Source: Ureibacillus thermophilus (GTDB taxonomy: Bacteria > Bacillota > Bacilli > Bacillales_A > Planococcaceae). From it: 64,000 nt of DNA. A model generated the notes under the pieces. The model saw nothing but the letters and a program-made list of their open reading frames with translations, made no database searches and was not told the DNA's origin. Of the stretch, positions 51,480 to 63,269 are shown in pieces. Numbering within the stretch: the first letter of the stretch is position 1; each line of letters starts with the position of its first letter. The translations under genes and the position numbers were made by a program. The stretch lies in the NCBI RefSeq assembly GCF_004331915.1, contig NZ_CP036528.1, positions 2,212,173 to 2,276,172 of the forward strand. Direction: 5' to 3'.

Positions 51480-52351
51480 CACTCCGTTGCATTGTATGTA
51501 TAATATGTACCGAGTGATTTGACTGTGCATCCAAGGGCACGCAATTCCTCAAAGGCCCATTCCATCATCGGTTCATTTTCATCTGCTAGCACATCAATGA
51601 TAAAGAAATAATTCCCCAATCCCGTTTTCAGCGGGCGGGATTCAATTTTACTCAAATTTAACTTTCTCCAGGCAAAAACAGAAAGCACTTGATGCAATGC
51701 TCCGGAATCATCATGAGGCAATGTCAGCATCAGCATCGTTTTCGGCTGGCCGTCTGAATTTTCAATCGGCAAGCGGGTATTGTGCTTCGATAAAATCACA
51801 AAGCGGGTATGGTTAAAATGAAAGTCATGAATATTTTTTTCAACGATTTCCAGCCCGTATTTTTCTGCTGAAGAGGCATTGCCAATGGCTGCGATGCATT
51901 TGTCTGGATTTTCCGCCACCATTTTTGCCGCTTCTGCTGTAGAAGTTGTTTGATGCAATGGGACATGGCTGAAACGATAAAATAAATATTTATGGCATTG
52001 AGCTAAAGCATGGGGATGGGAATAAATCCCCTCGATTTTTTCCCAATGGTCTTTTTGGGCTTTATTCACCATTAAATGTTGCTGAATTTTTAATTTAATT
52101 TCTCCAATGATGAATAGATTGGCTTCATGGAATAAATAGTCGATGGTAAGCGGCACTGTGCCTTCCAAAGCGTTTTCAAGAGGCACGACGGCATAATCCA
52201 CCATATCATTTGTTACAGCATCAATGCATTCAGGAATGGTTCTATAGGCAATAATCCATTCATTTGGAAATATTTCTTTTGTTGCTAAATACGTAAAAGA
52301 AGCTTCCGGTCCTAAATAGGCAATCCGGTACTTCCATTCATTTTGCGTCAC
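51479..52351 (-). CDS. pheA: prephenate dehydratase
   Basis: 290 residues: PDT catalytic domain starting YRIAYLGPEASFTYLA (near residue 7), with the active-site threonine segment HTRFVIL (near 172), and a C-terminal ACT domain with the ESRP motif KIESRPLKTGLGNYFF for phenylalanine feedback. Converts prephenate to phenylpyruvate. The GTG at 52351 is chosen because AGGAGG lies 7 bases upstream. Follows pheB by 51 bases. Confidence 0.94.
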   Translation of the reverse strand: MTQNEWKYRIAYLGPEASFTYLATKEIFPNEWIIAYRTIPECIDAVTNDMVDYAVVPLENALEGTVPLTIDYLFHEANLFIIGEIKLKIQQHLMVNKAQKDHWEKIEGIYSHPHALAQCHKYLFYRFSHVPLHQTTSTAEAAKMVAENPDKCIAAIGNASSAEKYGLEIVEKNIHDFHFNHTRFVILSKHNTRLPIENSDGQPKTMLMLTLPHDDSGALHQVLSVFAWRKLNLSKIESRPLKTGLGNYFFIIDVLADENEPMMEWAFEELRALGCTVKSLGTYYTYNATE

Positions 52352-52402
52352 AATAAAGCCTCCTATCAACCCTAAATGGCGCTTCTTTCCCCGAAACTTC
52401 TA

Positions 52403-52858
52403 CTATAATGCTCCAGAACTGATCACTTCCGCAGATTCAACAAATTCCAATTCGTTCAGCTTTTTAATCAGCTCATGCAAATCAATAACCATGCTTGTTA
52501 CATCCAAAGAAAGGGTGACGTTGGCTCGGCCTTGAATGGGTATGGTTTGATGGATGGTTAAAATGTTGCAGTGCGCTTCTGTAATCACTTCCAACACTTT
52601 TGCCAACGTTCCCTTTTGATCTTGCAGTTGAATAATGATCGTTAAAATTCTTTCTTTTACGATGGAGTGAAAGGGAAAGACGGCATCCCGATATTTATAA
52701 AAGGCGCTTCTCGATAAGTCCACTTGTTTGACTGCATCCCAGATCGAATTCACTTTCCCTGATTCCAACAGCCTTTTTGCCTCCAACGTTTTTTGCATCG
52801 CATCGGTCAACACATCTTCCCTTACTAAATAATAGCGTTGTTCAGCAACATTCTTCAT
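52403..52858 (-). CDS. pheB: ACT domain protein PheB
   Basis: 151 residues: N-terminal helix-turn-helix-like region (SIWDAVKQVDLSRSAFYKYRD) and a C-terminal ACT domain (about 75-147) with DQKGTLAKVLEVI. Family UPF0735/PheB, found upstream of pheA in Bacillales; probably an amino-acid-sensing regulator, but the mechanism is not established. Start ATG 52858 follows GGGAGGG by 6 bases. Starts 15 bases after the obg stop. Confidence 0.9.
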   Translation of the reverse strand: MKNVAEQRYYLVREDVLTDAMQKTLEAKRLLESGKVNSIWDAVKQVDLSRSAFYKYRDAVFPFHSIVKERILTIIIQLQDQKGTLAKVLEVITEAHCNILTIHQTIPIQGRANVTLSLDVTSMVIDLHELIKKLNELEFVESAEVISSGAL

Positions 52859-52873
52859 CTCCATCCCTCCCAA

Positions 52874-54683
<1,810 letters not shown>

Positions 54684-54781
54684 TTCCCCCACTCCTACAC
54701 AACTTTTCTAACCAATACCTTTTTTAGTATAACAAGTTTTTCTTCGCATTTCTTCTATCAAATCGTCCATTTTTAGAAATA

Positions 54782-54833
54782 AAAAAAGGACTGCATCTTT
54801 GCAGTCTGAAAGGAGTAGCATTCGCTACTCCTT
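54782..54833 (-). terminator. double hairpin terminator upstream of spo0B
   Basis: Minus-strand order: hairpin GGAGTAGC-GAAT-GCTACTCC, then GACTGCA-AAGA-TGCAGTC followed by CTTTTTTTATT. It would stop minus-strand transcripts before spo0B and may be what remains of the rpmA operon terminator. The rest of the gap up to 55042 is AT-rich with no gene seen. Confidence 0.75.
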
Positions 54834-55042
54834 TGCTCTTTCTTCCATGCGTTTTAAAATTCCACTTCGCAACAAAACAATTTTATTTAACATTATTTTT
54901 TTCAACTATATCTCGAATAATTAAAATAATTCCAACTATGTTTATGGCAAACTAAAAATGTAACGTTTGGCAATTAATTTATGCAGGTCCTATAAAACAA
55001 AAAACCACTTGCCAACATTCCCCAAATACACTACCCTCCTAG

Positions 55043-55711
55043 TTGGACAAAACAGTTCAACGGGAGGTATTCAAGGAGATGTTAGCAGTGGCTGAAATTC
55101 ATTATATCAGATATGAAGCAAACCAAAAAGGATGTTCCTATTCCGATATTGCCAAAAGAATGAATCGTGATCCAAGAACAGTGAAGAAGTATGCGGAAAT
55201 GGAAGACTTCAATCCCTCAAAAGTTAAACAAACGAGAAAAGCGAAAGTGATGGATCCAGTGAAACCGATATTGGATCAATGGATTAAAGAGGACTTGACA
55301 AAGAAGAAAAAATATCGAAGAACTGCGAAACGAATGTATGAAATCTTAAAAGAAGAATATGGATTTACAGGTTCAGATCGTTCTGTTCGGCTCTATGTAT
55401 CAAAAAGAAAACAAGAACTGCTCGAACAAAGTGAATCAGCTGCGTTACCTTTAGAATCGAAACCTGCAACGGCTCAAGTTGATTTTGGAGAAGCTCCTTT
55501 TCTCTATCAGGGGAAATACGTCGATTTTCCTTACCTGGTCGTTTCATTCCCTTACAGTAATGCGGCCTATGTGCAAGTCATGCCAGCTCAAAATCAAGAA
55601 TGTTTCTTGGAAGGATTAAAACGAATCTTTCACTATATATTTGGTCCCAGGAGCTGTTCGACCTTCCTTCACTTCTACTATAAAAAAATAGTAGCACAAA
55701 CCTTGGCCTAG
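55043..55711 (+). pseudogene. istA: IS21-family transposase IstA, C-terminally truncated
   Basis: Residues up to about 201 match IstA: N-terminal HTH (GCSYSDIAKRMNRDPRTVKK), then the start of the rve core with TAQVDFGEAPF (first catalytic Asp) and YSNAAYVQVMPAQNQECF. At IFG (about 55645) the homology stops, and the frame runs 21 unrelated codons to a stop. The rest of the core, the Asp/Glu and istB are missing. The real start may be GTG 55088 behind AAGGAG. It sits where rplU-rpmA would be expected. Confidence 0.85.
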
Positions 55712-55758
55712 GTCTGTACTACTAATGTTAGTATGTTTATTTTTCTAAACTTGCAAAA

Positions 55759-56393
55759 ATCGAGTAGGAGGGAGTGATTAACTCCCGTCCTCTCACACAC
55801 CGTACGTACGGTTCCGTATACGGCGGTTCAGTTAAAATAATTGAAGTTTTTATAACTTCCGTGAATAGCTGTTCTCTTTATGCCAGTGGTCACTCCACCC
55901 TCCAAGAGGTCTCCCACGGGATTCACCGCTTCCTTCCTCAAGTGAGGTACTACGTTTTCTGTGTTCATCATGACTCACTGAATGCCAAGGGCTATTCTCT
56001 CTTAATTGTTCGGTCCTTCTTAGTTGTTCTAGACCAACTAATACTATGACCTCTGCTGACTTCTGACGGTTCAGCTACTTATCACTAAGTAGGTTATGAA
56101 GCGTATTTCACCTATCCGCCAGACCTCCCCGGGTAAGTACATGCACTTTCACACCATCTATCCGCCTCATTTACTCGATATGACCTTCGACAGAAAGAGC
56201 TTTGTTTTGTTTGGCAAACTCACTCAATCATACCTAGCCTTATATGAGGTTCGTGTTCCTCGGACCGGTGTTTTGCCTCCAGCTTCCTTCAGATTCCGCG
56301 TCACCACGGACACCCTTGCTCTTGGCTAACCTCTACTTCTGTCTTCGGGGTTCGGGACTTACACCCTATAGTTCATGTACATGCCGGGCGCAC
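55759..56393 (-). mobile_element. ORF-less group II intron, copy B
   Basis: 635 bases on the minus strand, from GTGCGCCCGGCATG to CTCCTACTCGAT, the full ribozyme length without any reverse-transcriptase frame. The 5' exon is a hairpin (arms GAAATGCTTGGC/GCCAAGCATTTC, then TTATTTG), so it lies immediately after a terminator-like stem as copy A does. In domain V the 3' strand reads ACGGTGTGTGAG where copies A, C and D have ACGGTGGTGTGAG; this lost base breaks the lower stem. It probably cannot splice. Confidence 0.8.
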
Positions 56394-56400
56394 CAAATAA

Positions 56401-56431
56401 GAAATGCTTGGCTTTAAGCGCCAAGCATTTC
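56401..56431 (-). terminator. hairpin forming the 5' exon of intron B
   Basis: Arms GAAATGCTTGG and CCAAGCATTTC with a 9-base loop; on the minus strand it is followed by TTATTTG and then the intron. It lies at the left border of the IS1182-family element. Confidence 0.6.
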
Positions 56432-57969
56432 AGACTGTCGACAAACCCCAACTCAAATGTTTCATTTGAGTTGGGGTTTGTCTTTTTTTGCTCATTATTT
56501 TCTAAGATTCTTGTCTTATTTAGGCTGGACATGGTCTTTTCCATGTCCAGTTTGCCATTTTCTTTAAGTTCATGGCAGCGAAAGTAAGCATCGCCTGCAT
56601 GGACAATTTTTCCAATCCTCGTAGAGTTGTCCATCGCATGCCATGCTTCTCTTTTCCATCGGCAAAGACCCGTTCAATCGTTTCTTTGCGCTTATCATAT
56701 ATATTTCTATTGATATCTGTATGTCTTAAGTGGTCGACTTCTTCCACATAATGCTCCCAAATGTGGCGATGAATAAATTTAGTGTGATCTTTACTTTGGG
56801 TACACTTTTCTAAAAATGGGCACGTTTTACATATTTCCGGTTTCGAAGCGTACTGTCGATATCCTTCTCTTGTTGTTGTTCGGTATTCAAGAGTTTGGTT
56901 GTTTGGGCAGATATAACAATCATAATGCTCATCGTATACATATTCATACTTTTTAAAGAAACCGTCCTTTGTTCTAGGCCTTGTATATGGCATGACTGGA
57001 CGAATCTCTTTATCCAATAGACTTTTCGCATTCGCTGGGGTTTTGTATCCGGCATCTACGGCTACTGCAGTTGGTTTGCCTACTTTTTCGATGACTTGTT
57101 CGAGTAATTGACCAAACACCTGACTATCATGAATATTCGCTCCCGTTACCTTGGTAGCTAAGATAAAGCCTTTTGCATCACAGGCGGTATGAAAAGAATA
57201 GGCAAACATCTTTTCCCGTTCATCTTTTACGTAATAGCCACTATCAGGATCGGTTGTACTGACCTTTATTTCCTAGGTTTCTTCATTCTCTTTCGGGGGA
57301 AAGGGCTTTTTTCCATGGTTTTCACGGTCTTGGTTAATCTCTAACTCTAATTGCGCTTGATAGCTTTTTGTTTCTGCCCGGACAATTTTCTTATCGAACT
57401 TCTTTTTATTGGCGCTCGCTTTGACATGTGTTGAATCAATAAAGGCAACAGATGCATCCACTAATCCTTTATTCATCGCTTCTTTTAAAATACGATAAAA
57501 TATCTGTTCAAATAAATCAGTACCTTGAAAACGACGAACATAATTCTTGCCGAACGTTGAAAAATGAGGAATTTTCTCTGTGAAACCATATCCTAAGAAC
57601 CATCGATACGCCACGTTGGTTTCAATTTCTTTGATCGTTTGACGCATGGATCGAATACCAAATAAATACTGCACAAAGACCATTTTAATGAGCACAACAG
57701 GATCAATACTAGGCCTTCCGTTATCTAGGCAATAGGTATCTTTGACAAGATCGTAAATAAAATCAAAGTCTATGGCTTGTTCAATCTTCCTTACCAAATG
57801 ATCTTCTGGAACCAATTGATCAAGAGCCACCATTTCCAATTGATTTCGATTATTGTCAGTACGCTTCGATAACATCCTAAATTTCCCCCGTTAACCAAGA
57901 ATTCTATCCCTATTATACAAAAAAAGCCTGTAGATTTGGCCCCTAGTTAGAGACTTTGTCTACAAGCTG
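56431..57969. mobile_element. IS1182-family insertion sequence
   Basis: About 1539 bases. Imperfect terminal inverted repeats: CAGACTGTCGACAAA at the left and TTTGTCTACAAGCTG at the right (12 of 15 matching). It contains one transposase gene, disrupted. Just inside the left end a strong hairpin (56440-56482, arms GACAAACCCCAACTCAAATG) with T7 on the plus strand would block transcription entering from the left. Borders are by eye. Confidence 0.65.
56520..57875 (-). pseudogene. IS1182-family transposase, interrupted by one in-frame stop
   Basis: Two open parts in the same frame, 57875-57273 and 57272-56520, separated by a single TAG codon after PPKENEET; the read-through continues EIKVSTTDPDSGYYV with no shift. 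N-terminal DUF772 region (DYLVKDTYCLDNGRPSIDP-like), DDE Asp in VAFIDSTHVKASANKKK, Asp in AVAVDAGYKT, the Cys cluster KTCPFLEKC and Glu in KRKETIERVFADGKEKHGMR are present. About 451 codons in all. A nonsense mutation alone distinguishes it from an intact copy. Confidence 0.85.
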
Positions 57970-57997
57970 AAAGACCGAAATAAATTCGGTCTTTTTG
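57970..57997. terminator. terminator between cadA and IS1182
   Basis: Arms AAAGACCGAA and TTCGGTCTTT with a 6-base loop and T5 on the plus strand, A/T-rich on the other. About 23 bases beyond the cadA stop. Confidence 0.6.
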
Positions 57998-58019
57998 TGT
58001 GTCTTCTTCAACTATTGCA

Positions 58020-60158
58020 TTATTCTTTCACATTTAGCAATCGCATGCTGTTTAATGTTACGATTAATGTTGCTCCCATATCGGCAAATATCGCTAACCA
58101 TAACGTTAACCAACCAGGCACAATTAACAGTAATGCCAATGCCTTAATCCCTAAAGAGAAAGTAATGTTTTGCTTAATAATCGCTAAAGCTTTGCGGCTC
58201 AATTTAATCGTATATGGCAATTTGCTTAAATCATCAGACATTAAGACAATATCGGCTGTTTCTAGGGCTGTATCGGTTCCAGCACCACCCATTGCCACAC
58301 CAACGGTTGAAGCTGCAAGAGCTGGTGCATCGTTCACACCATCTCCAACCATCGCAACACTTCGATACTTGTCGCGAAGCTCTTTGATGAAATTCAGTTT
58401 ATCTTCTGGAAGTAAATCGGCTTTAATATCGGAAACACCGACTTGTTTTCCGATGGCTTCGGCTGTTCTTTGGTTATCTCCCGTCAGCATCACCGTTTTT
58501 TCAATACCGACTTGATGAAGTTTTCGAATAACCTCTTTGGATGATTCTCTTATTTCGTCTGCCACGGCAATTAACGCCAGAATTTCTTTTTCCGTCCCTA
58601 ATGCCATGACCGTTTTCCCTTGTATTTGAAGGGTTGTAATTTGTTCTTTTATTTCTGATTGGATGCCATTTGGAAGAAGTTCTTCAAAAAGACCTGGACT
58701 TCCGACATAATACATTGCGTTATTTACTTTGGCTTTGACCCCTTTACCTGTAATGGATTGGAATTCTTCAACCGATACATCATTAAAATTCAATCCATCT
58801 TCTTCTGCTTTTCTTATAATGGCGGAAGCAAGTGGATGTTGTGAGCCTTTTTCAATGGCTGCTGTAATGGTCATTAATTCATTTTCATTGCCATTATAAG
58901 TGACCACATCGGTGACGGAAGGAATACCTTTTGTTAATGTTCCTGTTTTATCAAAAGCAATCACTTTTAAGTTTCCTGCTTCCTCTAAATAAATACCACC
59001 TTTAATTAACACACCGTTTTTCGCTGCATTTCCAATGGCAGTTACAATCGAAACAGGCGTGGAAATAACCAACGCACACGGACAACCAACCACTAATACA
59101 GCTAGACCTCGATAAATCCATTCGCTCCAATCAGCACCCATAAATAATGGAGGAATAACGGCTAGTAAAAGAGCAAAAATGATAATGGCTGGTGTATAGT
59201 ATTTGGCAAAACGATCTACAAACGCTTGAGAAGGTGCTCGTTCTGCTTGAGCTTCTTCCACTAAATGGATGATTTTCGAAAGAGTTGTATCTTCCACTCG
59301 TTTTGTCACTTTTACTTCCAATAACCCTTCTTCATTCAATGTTCCTGCAAAGACTTCATCACCGACTGTTTTGGTTACTGGAACACTTTCTCCCGTAATG
59401 GCAGCCTGATTTAATGTAGATGTACCCTTGATGACGATTCCATCCATCGCTAATTTCTGACCAGGCTTTACGATCATAATATCTCCGACTTGAATATCGT
59501 CAACAGGGACCATCATTTCTTCATTTCCTCGACGAATTAATGCTTCTTTTGGAGCAATATCCATCAACGATTCAATGGATTGACGAGCTTTATCCATGGA
59601 ATAACGCTCTAAGGCTTCGCTAATGGCGAATAGAATAACAACCGTTGCACCTTCTCCCCATTCACCAATCGCTGCAGCTCCTAAAATCGCCACTGTCATC
59701 AGCGTATTCATATCAAAATTCAATCGAACTAGGTTTTTGAAACCTTTTATAAATAACGAATATCCACCGATTAAAATTGCTGCAGCATATCCAATTGTCG
59801 CAAAGATATGCTCTTCTCCGTATTGCTTCCCTAAAAACCAACTGATCACAAGCAAAACGGCGGAAATATACACTTTAATGTTCTCTTTTTGCTTCCAAAA
59901 AGGTTCACGCTTGACTGATTTTTCTTTATCTTCCCGAACCTTTAAGTTTTCAAAAGCTCCTGCTTTTTCTAATTCTTCGATGGTTGTTGTACCCAAAACG
60001 GTAATTTTAGATGCTCCAAAGTTTACTTTAGCATCTTGAACACCTGGCAATGATTTTACATTATTTTCAAACTTTGCCGCACAGTTTGCACAAGTAAATC
60101 CTTGAACACGGTAGGTTTTCGCTTCTGATTTAGATAATTTTGCTTGTTGTTCAGACAC
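58020..60158 (-). CDS. cadA: Cd/Zn/(Pb)-transporting P-type ATPase CadA
   Basis: 712 residues, P1B-type ATPase. One N-terminal HMA domain with [11 protein letters not shown] (CxxC metal site, residue 20), eight predicted membrane segments, CPC metal-transport motif [11 protein letters not shown] near 357, phosphorylation site [10 protein letters not shown] near 400, and hinge [12 protein letters not shown] near 615. Exports cadmium, zinc and possibly lead or cobalt. Its start overlaps cadC by 8 bases. The operon lies between two insertion sequences, as in transferable resistance loci. Confidence 0.95.
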   Translation of the reverse strand: MSEQQAKLSKSEAKTYRVQGFTCANCAAKFENNVKSLPGVQDAKVNFGASKITVLGTTTIEELEKAGAFENLKVREDKEKSVKREPFWKQKENIKVYISAVLLVISWFLGKQYGEEHIFATIGYAAAILIGGYSLFIKGFKNLVRLNFDMNTLMTVAILGAAAIGEWGEGATVVILFAISEALERYSMDKARQSIESLMDIAPKEALIRRGNEEMMVPVDDIQVGDIMIVKPGQKLAMDGIVIKGTSTLNQAAITGESVPVTKTVGDEVFAGTLNEEGLLEVKVTKRVEDTTLSKIIHLVEEAQAERAPSQAFVDRFAKYYTPAIIIFALLLAVIPPLFMGADWSEWIYRGLAVLVVGCPCALVISTPVSIVTAIGNAAKNGVLIKGGIYLEEAGNLKVIAFDKTGTLTKGIPSVTDVVTYNGNENELMTITAAIEKGSQHPLASAIIRKAEEDGLNFNDVSVEEFQSITGKGVKAKVNNAMYYVGSPGLFEELLPNGIQSEIKEQITTLQIQGKTVMALGTEKEILALIAVADEIRESSKEVIRKLHQVGIEKTVMLTGDNQRTAEAIGKQVGVSDIKADLLPEDKLNFIKELRDKYRSVAMVGDGVNDAPALAASTVGVAMGGAGTDTALETADIVLMSDDLSKLPYTIKLSRKALAIIKQNITFSLGIKALALLLIVPGWLTLWLAIFADMGATLIVTLNSMRLLNVKE

Positions 60159-60519
60159 GGACTTTCACCTCTTTATCATGTACTAACGCAATCATGATTA
60201 ACTGCTTAATATGGTCATCATCCAGCGAATAAAATGCTAGCTTTCCTTCTTTTCGATACTTTACAATCCCTTGTTTATAAAGGGTGCGTAAATGATGGGA
60301 AGTTGTTGCAACAGAAGCCCCGATGATATTAGCAATATCACATACACATAACTCTTCATCTTGGCAAAGTGAATAGACAATTTTTGCCCTATTTTCATCT
60401 GCCAGTGCTTTAAACAACAGGACAACACTGGATATATCTTCTTTTTGCAATTCCCCTTGTATTCGATTGACTTTTTCTTCGTCATAACAATAAATTTCAC
60501 ATGTATCTTTCTTACTCAT
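60151..60519 (-). CDS. cadC: ArsR/SmtB-family metal-responsive repressor CadC
   Basis: 122 residues, close to staphylococcal CadC. Metal-site cysteines: Cys7 and Cys11 in [13 protein letters not shown] and the pair in [11 protein letters not shown] (58 and 60); recognition helix region [16 protein letters not shown]. Metal binding releases it from the operator upstream, derepressing cadCA. AAGGGGG lies 7 bases before the ATG. Confidence 0.94.
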   Translation of the reverse strand: MSKKDTCEIYCYDEEKVNRIQGELQKEDISSVVLLFKALADENRAKIVYSLCQDEELCVCDIANIIGASVATTSHHLRTLYKQGIVKYRKEGKLAFYSLDDDHIKQLIMIALVHDKEVKVRV

Positions 60520-60536
60520 TCATTATCCCCCTTTCA

Positions 60537-60601
60537 TATTCAAATTTCCGTTTGAATATATTATACCTCATTTCTTTTATTATTCAAACATTTATTTGAA
60601 T
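60537..60601 (-). promoter_or_regulatory. cad promoter with two CadC operator sites
   Basis: Minus-strand promoter TTGAAT (60582-60587), 16 bases, TATAAT (60560-60565). Two inverted repeats of the same kind lie on it: ATTCAAATAAATGTTTGAAT over the -35 (60582-60601) and TATTCAAACGGAAATTTGAATA over the start point (60537-60558). The known CadC site has ATTCAAAT/ATTTGAAT arms, so both are likely bound. Confidence 0.8.
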
Positions 60602-60669
60602 GAAAAACAAAAAAGAATTGGATGTAAAAAATCAACCTAATATTTACCAGGCATTTCATTTAGGTACCG

Positions 60670-62081
60670 TCAAGAATTTTGTGTAATGTAAATGGGGTAG
60701 GGTTTCTCTGAAATGGATTTGAATTGATAGGGGACTGATTTTCTCCACACAGGGGACTGAATATTCAGTCTCCTGTGTGGAAAGAGAGAATCCCCCTTAT
60801 CTCATTGATTTACATGATTTGGTTAATTGTAACGTTCTTCAAACATTCGTTGAAGGGCTTCATGAGCTTCGGAAAATCCTCGTAACTTTCGCCCTGCCCA
60901 TTTCTCATTAAAATCTTGGATGGTCAAATACACGACTTTTTCCGCGGCTTCTAAACTGCTCAAACTGTTCATCGGCTTTAGACGTTTCCGAATCTCCTTG
61001 ATCGTTCGTTCAATGGTATTCGTCGTGTAAATCACACTTCGAATACGGCTTGAATCATCCATAAATGTTAGGAGGGCATCCAACTCATTGGCCCAAGATT
61101 GGACTTCTCTCGGATACTTGCTGGACCATTTCGACTCAAACTGTTGAAACATCTGTAACGCACTCTCCTTATTCGGTGCGCGATAAATCAGTTTGAGATC
61201 CTCTGCCAATTCAAATTGATCTTTTTTCCGAACACGATTTAAGGTATTACGTACTTTGTGAACGACACAGCGCTGCACATCGGCTTTCGGATAAACGGCC
61301 CGAAAAGCTTCCTCCAGCCCCGGAAGGCCATCGAAGACGCCCAGAAGCACTTCCTTTACGCCTCTGTTGTATAGTTGTTGAAGAATCTCCTGCCATCCAT
61401 AGGCGCTTTCCTGTCCTCCCACAAAGAAATCAAGAATTTCGCGATATCCTTCTTCATTCACCCCTAACACCACATAAATGGCTTCTTTCTCCACGGTTTC
61501 GCGACGAAGTTTTACGTATAAACCATCCAAATATAAGACGGAATAACGCTTGTGCAGTGGACGAGCGTGCCATTTCTCGATGTCTTCCTTCACTACATCG
61601 GTAATACGGCTGATCGTTGCAGGAGAATAGGCATTGCCTAAAATTCGTTCAATAAACTTGCCAATTTCCCGTGTACTCATGCCGCTTTGGTACATCCTAA
61701 TGATGGCTTCCTCAAGCCAGCCGGTGTGGCGTTGATAAGGGGCAAACAATTGTGTTTGAAACGTTCTCTTGGCACCAAAAGACCCTCAATCCGGCCATAT
61801 TGCGTATCTTGATTTCGTTGATAGTAGCCGTTTCTCATATTGGATGTGTCCGCCTGTTCGATTTCGAGGAAATGTTTGATTTCTTCCCGCATAATCAGCT
61901 CTAATTTTTCCTTCACAAACTGACGAATGACACTTTCCAGTTGATTTGCCCAGTCGACATTCGTTATACTTCTTTTAGACATAGGTAGGGTACTCCTTTC
62001 TCTAAGATTTTTGGTCCAATCAGAGAATGCCCTACCTTTTTTCTTTTGATCTAGTAAAATGCTTTACACAAAATTTTATAC
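60670..62081. mobile_element. IS256-family insertion sequence
   Basis: About 1.41 kb. Terminal inverted repeats share ATTTTGTGTAA: left CAAGAATTTTGTGTAATGTA (from 60671), right complement TATAAAATTTTGTGTAAAGC (to about 62080). One transposase pseudogene on the minus strand. Between the left end and the transposase stop, a roughly 70-base hairpin (60728-60797; core arms CCACACAGG/CCTGTGTGG and GACTGAA/TTCAGTC) may act as terminator. Exact ends uncertain. Confidence 0.7.
60823..61982 (-). pseudogene. IS256-family transposase, frameshifted
   Basis: N-terminal part (61982 to about 61765) starts MSKRSITNVDWANQLESVIR and reads to GLLVPRE; then a small deletion shifts the frame, and the second part resumes at QLFAPYQRHTGWLEEAI and runs to the normal end MFEERYN. 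DDE residues are visible: Asp in VLYLDGLYVKL, Asp in LLGVFDGLPGLEEA, Glu in NTIERTIKEIRKRLKPM. The bases for the usual RKGQ segment are missing at the shift (about 61752-61765). Non-functional unless ribosomes shift. Confidence 0.85.
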
Positions 62082-62118
62082 ATCATCAAATCCGATCCTG
62101 ACTGAAGGGGATATTTAT

Positions 62119-62529
62119 TTATATTTTCTCTAAATCTTCATTCATTTGATTTGCTAAGTTTTTGAAATATAAATAGTAGCAACCCCATATAACTAAATAG
62201 ACTACAATAAATATAGTTGCTGAAATAAGGATGTTTTTCAAATCAAACGGGATCCACCCAATTCCCAAGGACAGGATAAAATATAAAACAATTACTGTAA
62301 CAAAGTGCAATGCCGTTTGTTGCGACAGACGGAGCGATTCTAATTCAAAATAAAGCGAAGATACGGCAAAAAACCATCCACAAAATATGCTCCCAAATGA
62401 GTTTTTTATAAATTCTTCACCATTAATGACAGGGAAATGACCGAAATAGATGATAGAGCTAGTTACCACTACTGCGATAAAGGAACCGATCAATATCCCG
62501 ATGATGCTTCTGTATAAGAATTTTTTCAT
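62119..62529 (-). CDS. DUF3021 membrane protein
   Basis: 136 residues, four hydrophobic segments (about 7-29, 45-63, 72-92, 100-124), with the DUF3021 look (SIIGILIGSFIAVVV at the start). DUF3021 proteins are encoded with LytTR DNA-binding regulators, acting as membrane antagonists of the regulator in systems such as streptococcal BrsRM. GGGGG lies 8 bases before the ATG. It overlaps the end of the upstream LytTR frame by 71 bases because that gene is shifted. Confidence 0.8.
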   Translation of the reverse strand: MKKFLYRSIIGILIGSFIAVVVTSSIIYFGHFPVINGEEFIKNSFGSIFCGWFFAVSSLYFELESLRLSQQTALHFVTVIVLYFILSLGIGWIPFDLKNILISATIFIVVYLVIWGCYYLYFKNLANQMNEDLEKI

Positions 62530-62984
62530 TCTTTTTCCCCCTATTCTTTTTTAATGCTTTTTTGATGGCATGAACATAACGTCGAGAAATGTACTCTTTC
62601 ACTCCTGATTTAAAATAAACGCATAGAGTGCCATTGAACGATGCTTCAAACCGGCTCAACTCATAGAGATTTACAATGACCGACTTAGAAATGCGAACAA
62701 ACTTGTTAGAGGGAAGCAATTTTTCGAGCTCATACAGCTTTTCCTTCAAATTTAAATGTTCCCTCGGCTGTCACCGCCTCGATGCTATCCCCATGAGCAC
62801 GAAAAAAATGGATCTCATTTGGCTTTAATATATAATGCATATCACCATTTTTTCCGACAATAAATTCCGTCTCCATCCCTTTTAAAAAATCAAGAATTTC
62901 TTTAATCGTGTCATCTACTTCCTTACAGTGAATGGTCACGATTGTCTCAGCGTAATCGCTGTCAATATCCAAAGACACTTTCAT
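62459..62984 (-). pseudogene. LytTR DNA-binding regulator, frameshifted
   Basis: The ATG at 62984 follows AAAGGAGG by 8 bases. The first frame (MKVSLDIDSDYAETIVTI to TAEGTFKFE) stops at 62730; the second frame continues KEKLYELEKLLPSNKFVRIS, VNLYELSRFEASFNGTL and YISRRYVHAIKKAL, the LytTR domain. A single extra G near 62742 explains the shift. A second one-base loss in an A run near 62545 would explain why the frame misses a stop just before DUF3021. Either a decayed gene or two homopolymer errors. Paired with DUF3021 as a LytTR regulatory system. Confidence 0.75.
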
Positions 62985-63139
62985 TCTGCCCGCCTCCTTT
63001 ACATTCATCTTTTTTATTAAATTGTATTCGTTATGCTAGCTGTTGTCTTCATGATAAAGGTAAAAGGTTGTTTTTCCATCCCATCCGGCAAAAATCGTCC
63101 CTTGAAATGCATACGATACATGAACCTCTCCCACCTCGG

Positions 63140-63268
63140 CGCTATACCGAAACTTCGATGAAACTGGACGATCTGGCCCAAAAAGACCACCTAGCACGGC
63201 GATTGATTTTTTCCTTTATTTACGACATAGTGAAAGATCTCTACTCTGAAATCGTATTCGGCAAATAA
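63140..63268 (+). pseudogene. fragment of an IS1182-family transposase N-terminus
   Basis: The plus strand encodes MKLDDLAQKDHLARRL then FSFIYDIVKDLYSE, matching the N-terminal DUF772 start of IS1182 transposases (compare LDQLVPEDHLVRKI and FDFIYDLVKDTYCL in the copy at 57875). A short deletion removes the residues between them. It ends at the 3' border of intron copy C. 62985-63139 holds no gene that was recognised. Confidence 0.65.
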
Positions 63269-63269
63269 A

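Noticed and set aside
55774..56329. Several short open frames inside the intron copies
   Set aside because: They recur in copies A-C with the ribozyme sequence, have no ribosome sites, and do not resemble reverse transcriptase motifs; they are by-products of the intron RNA.
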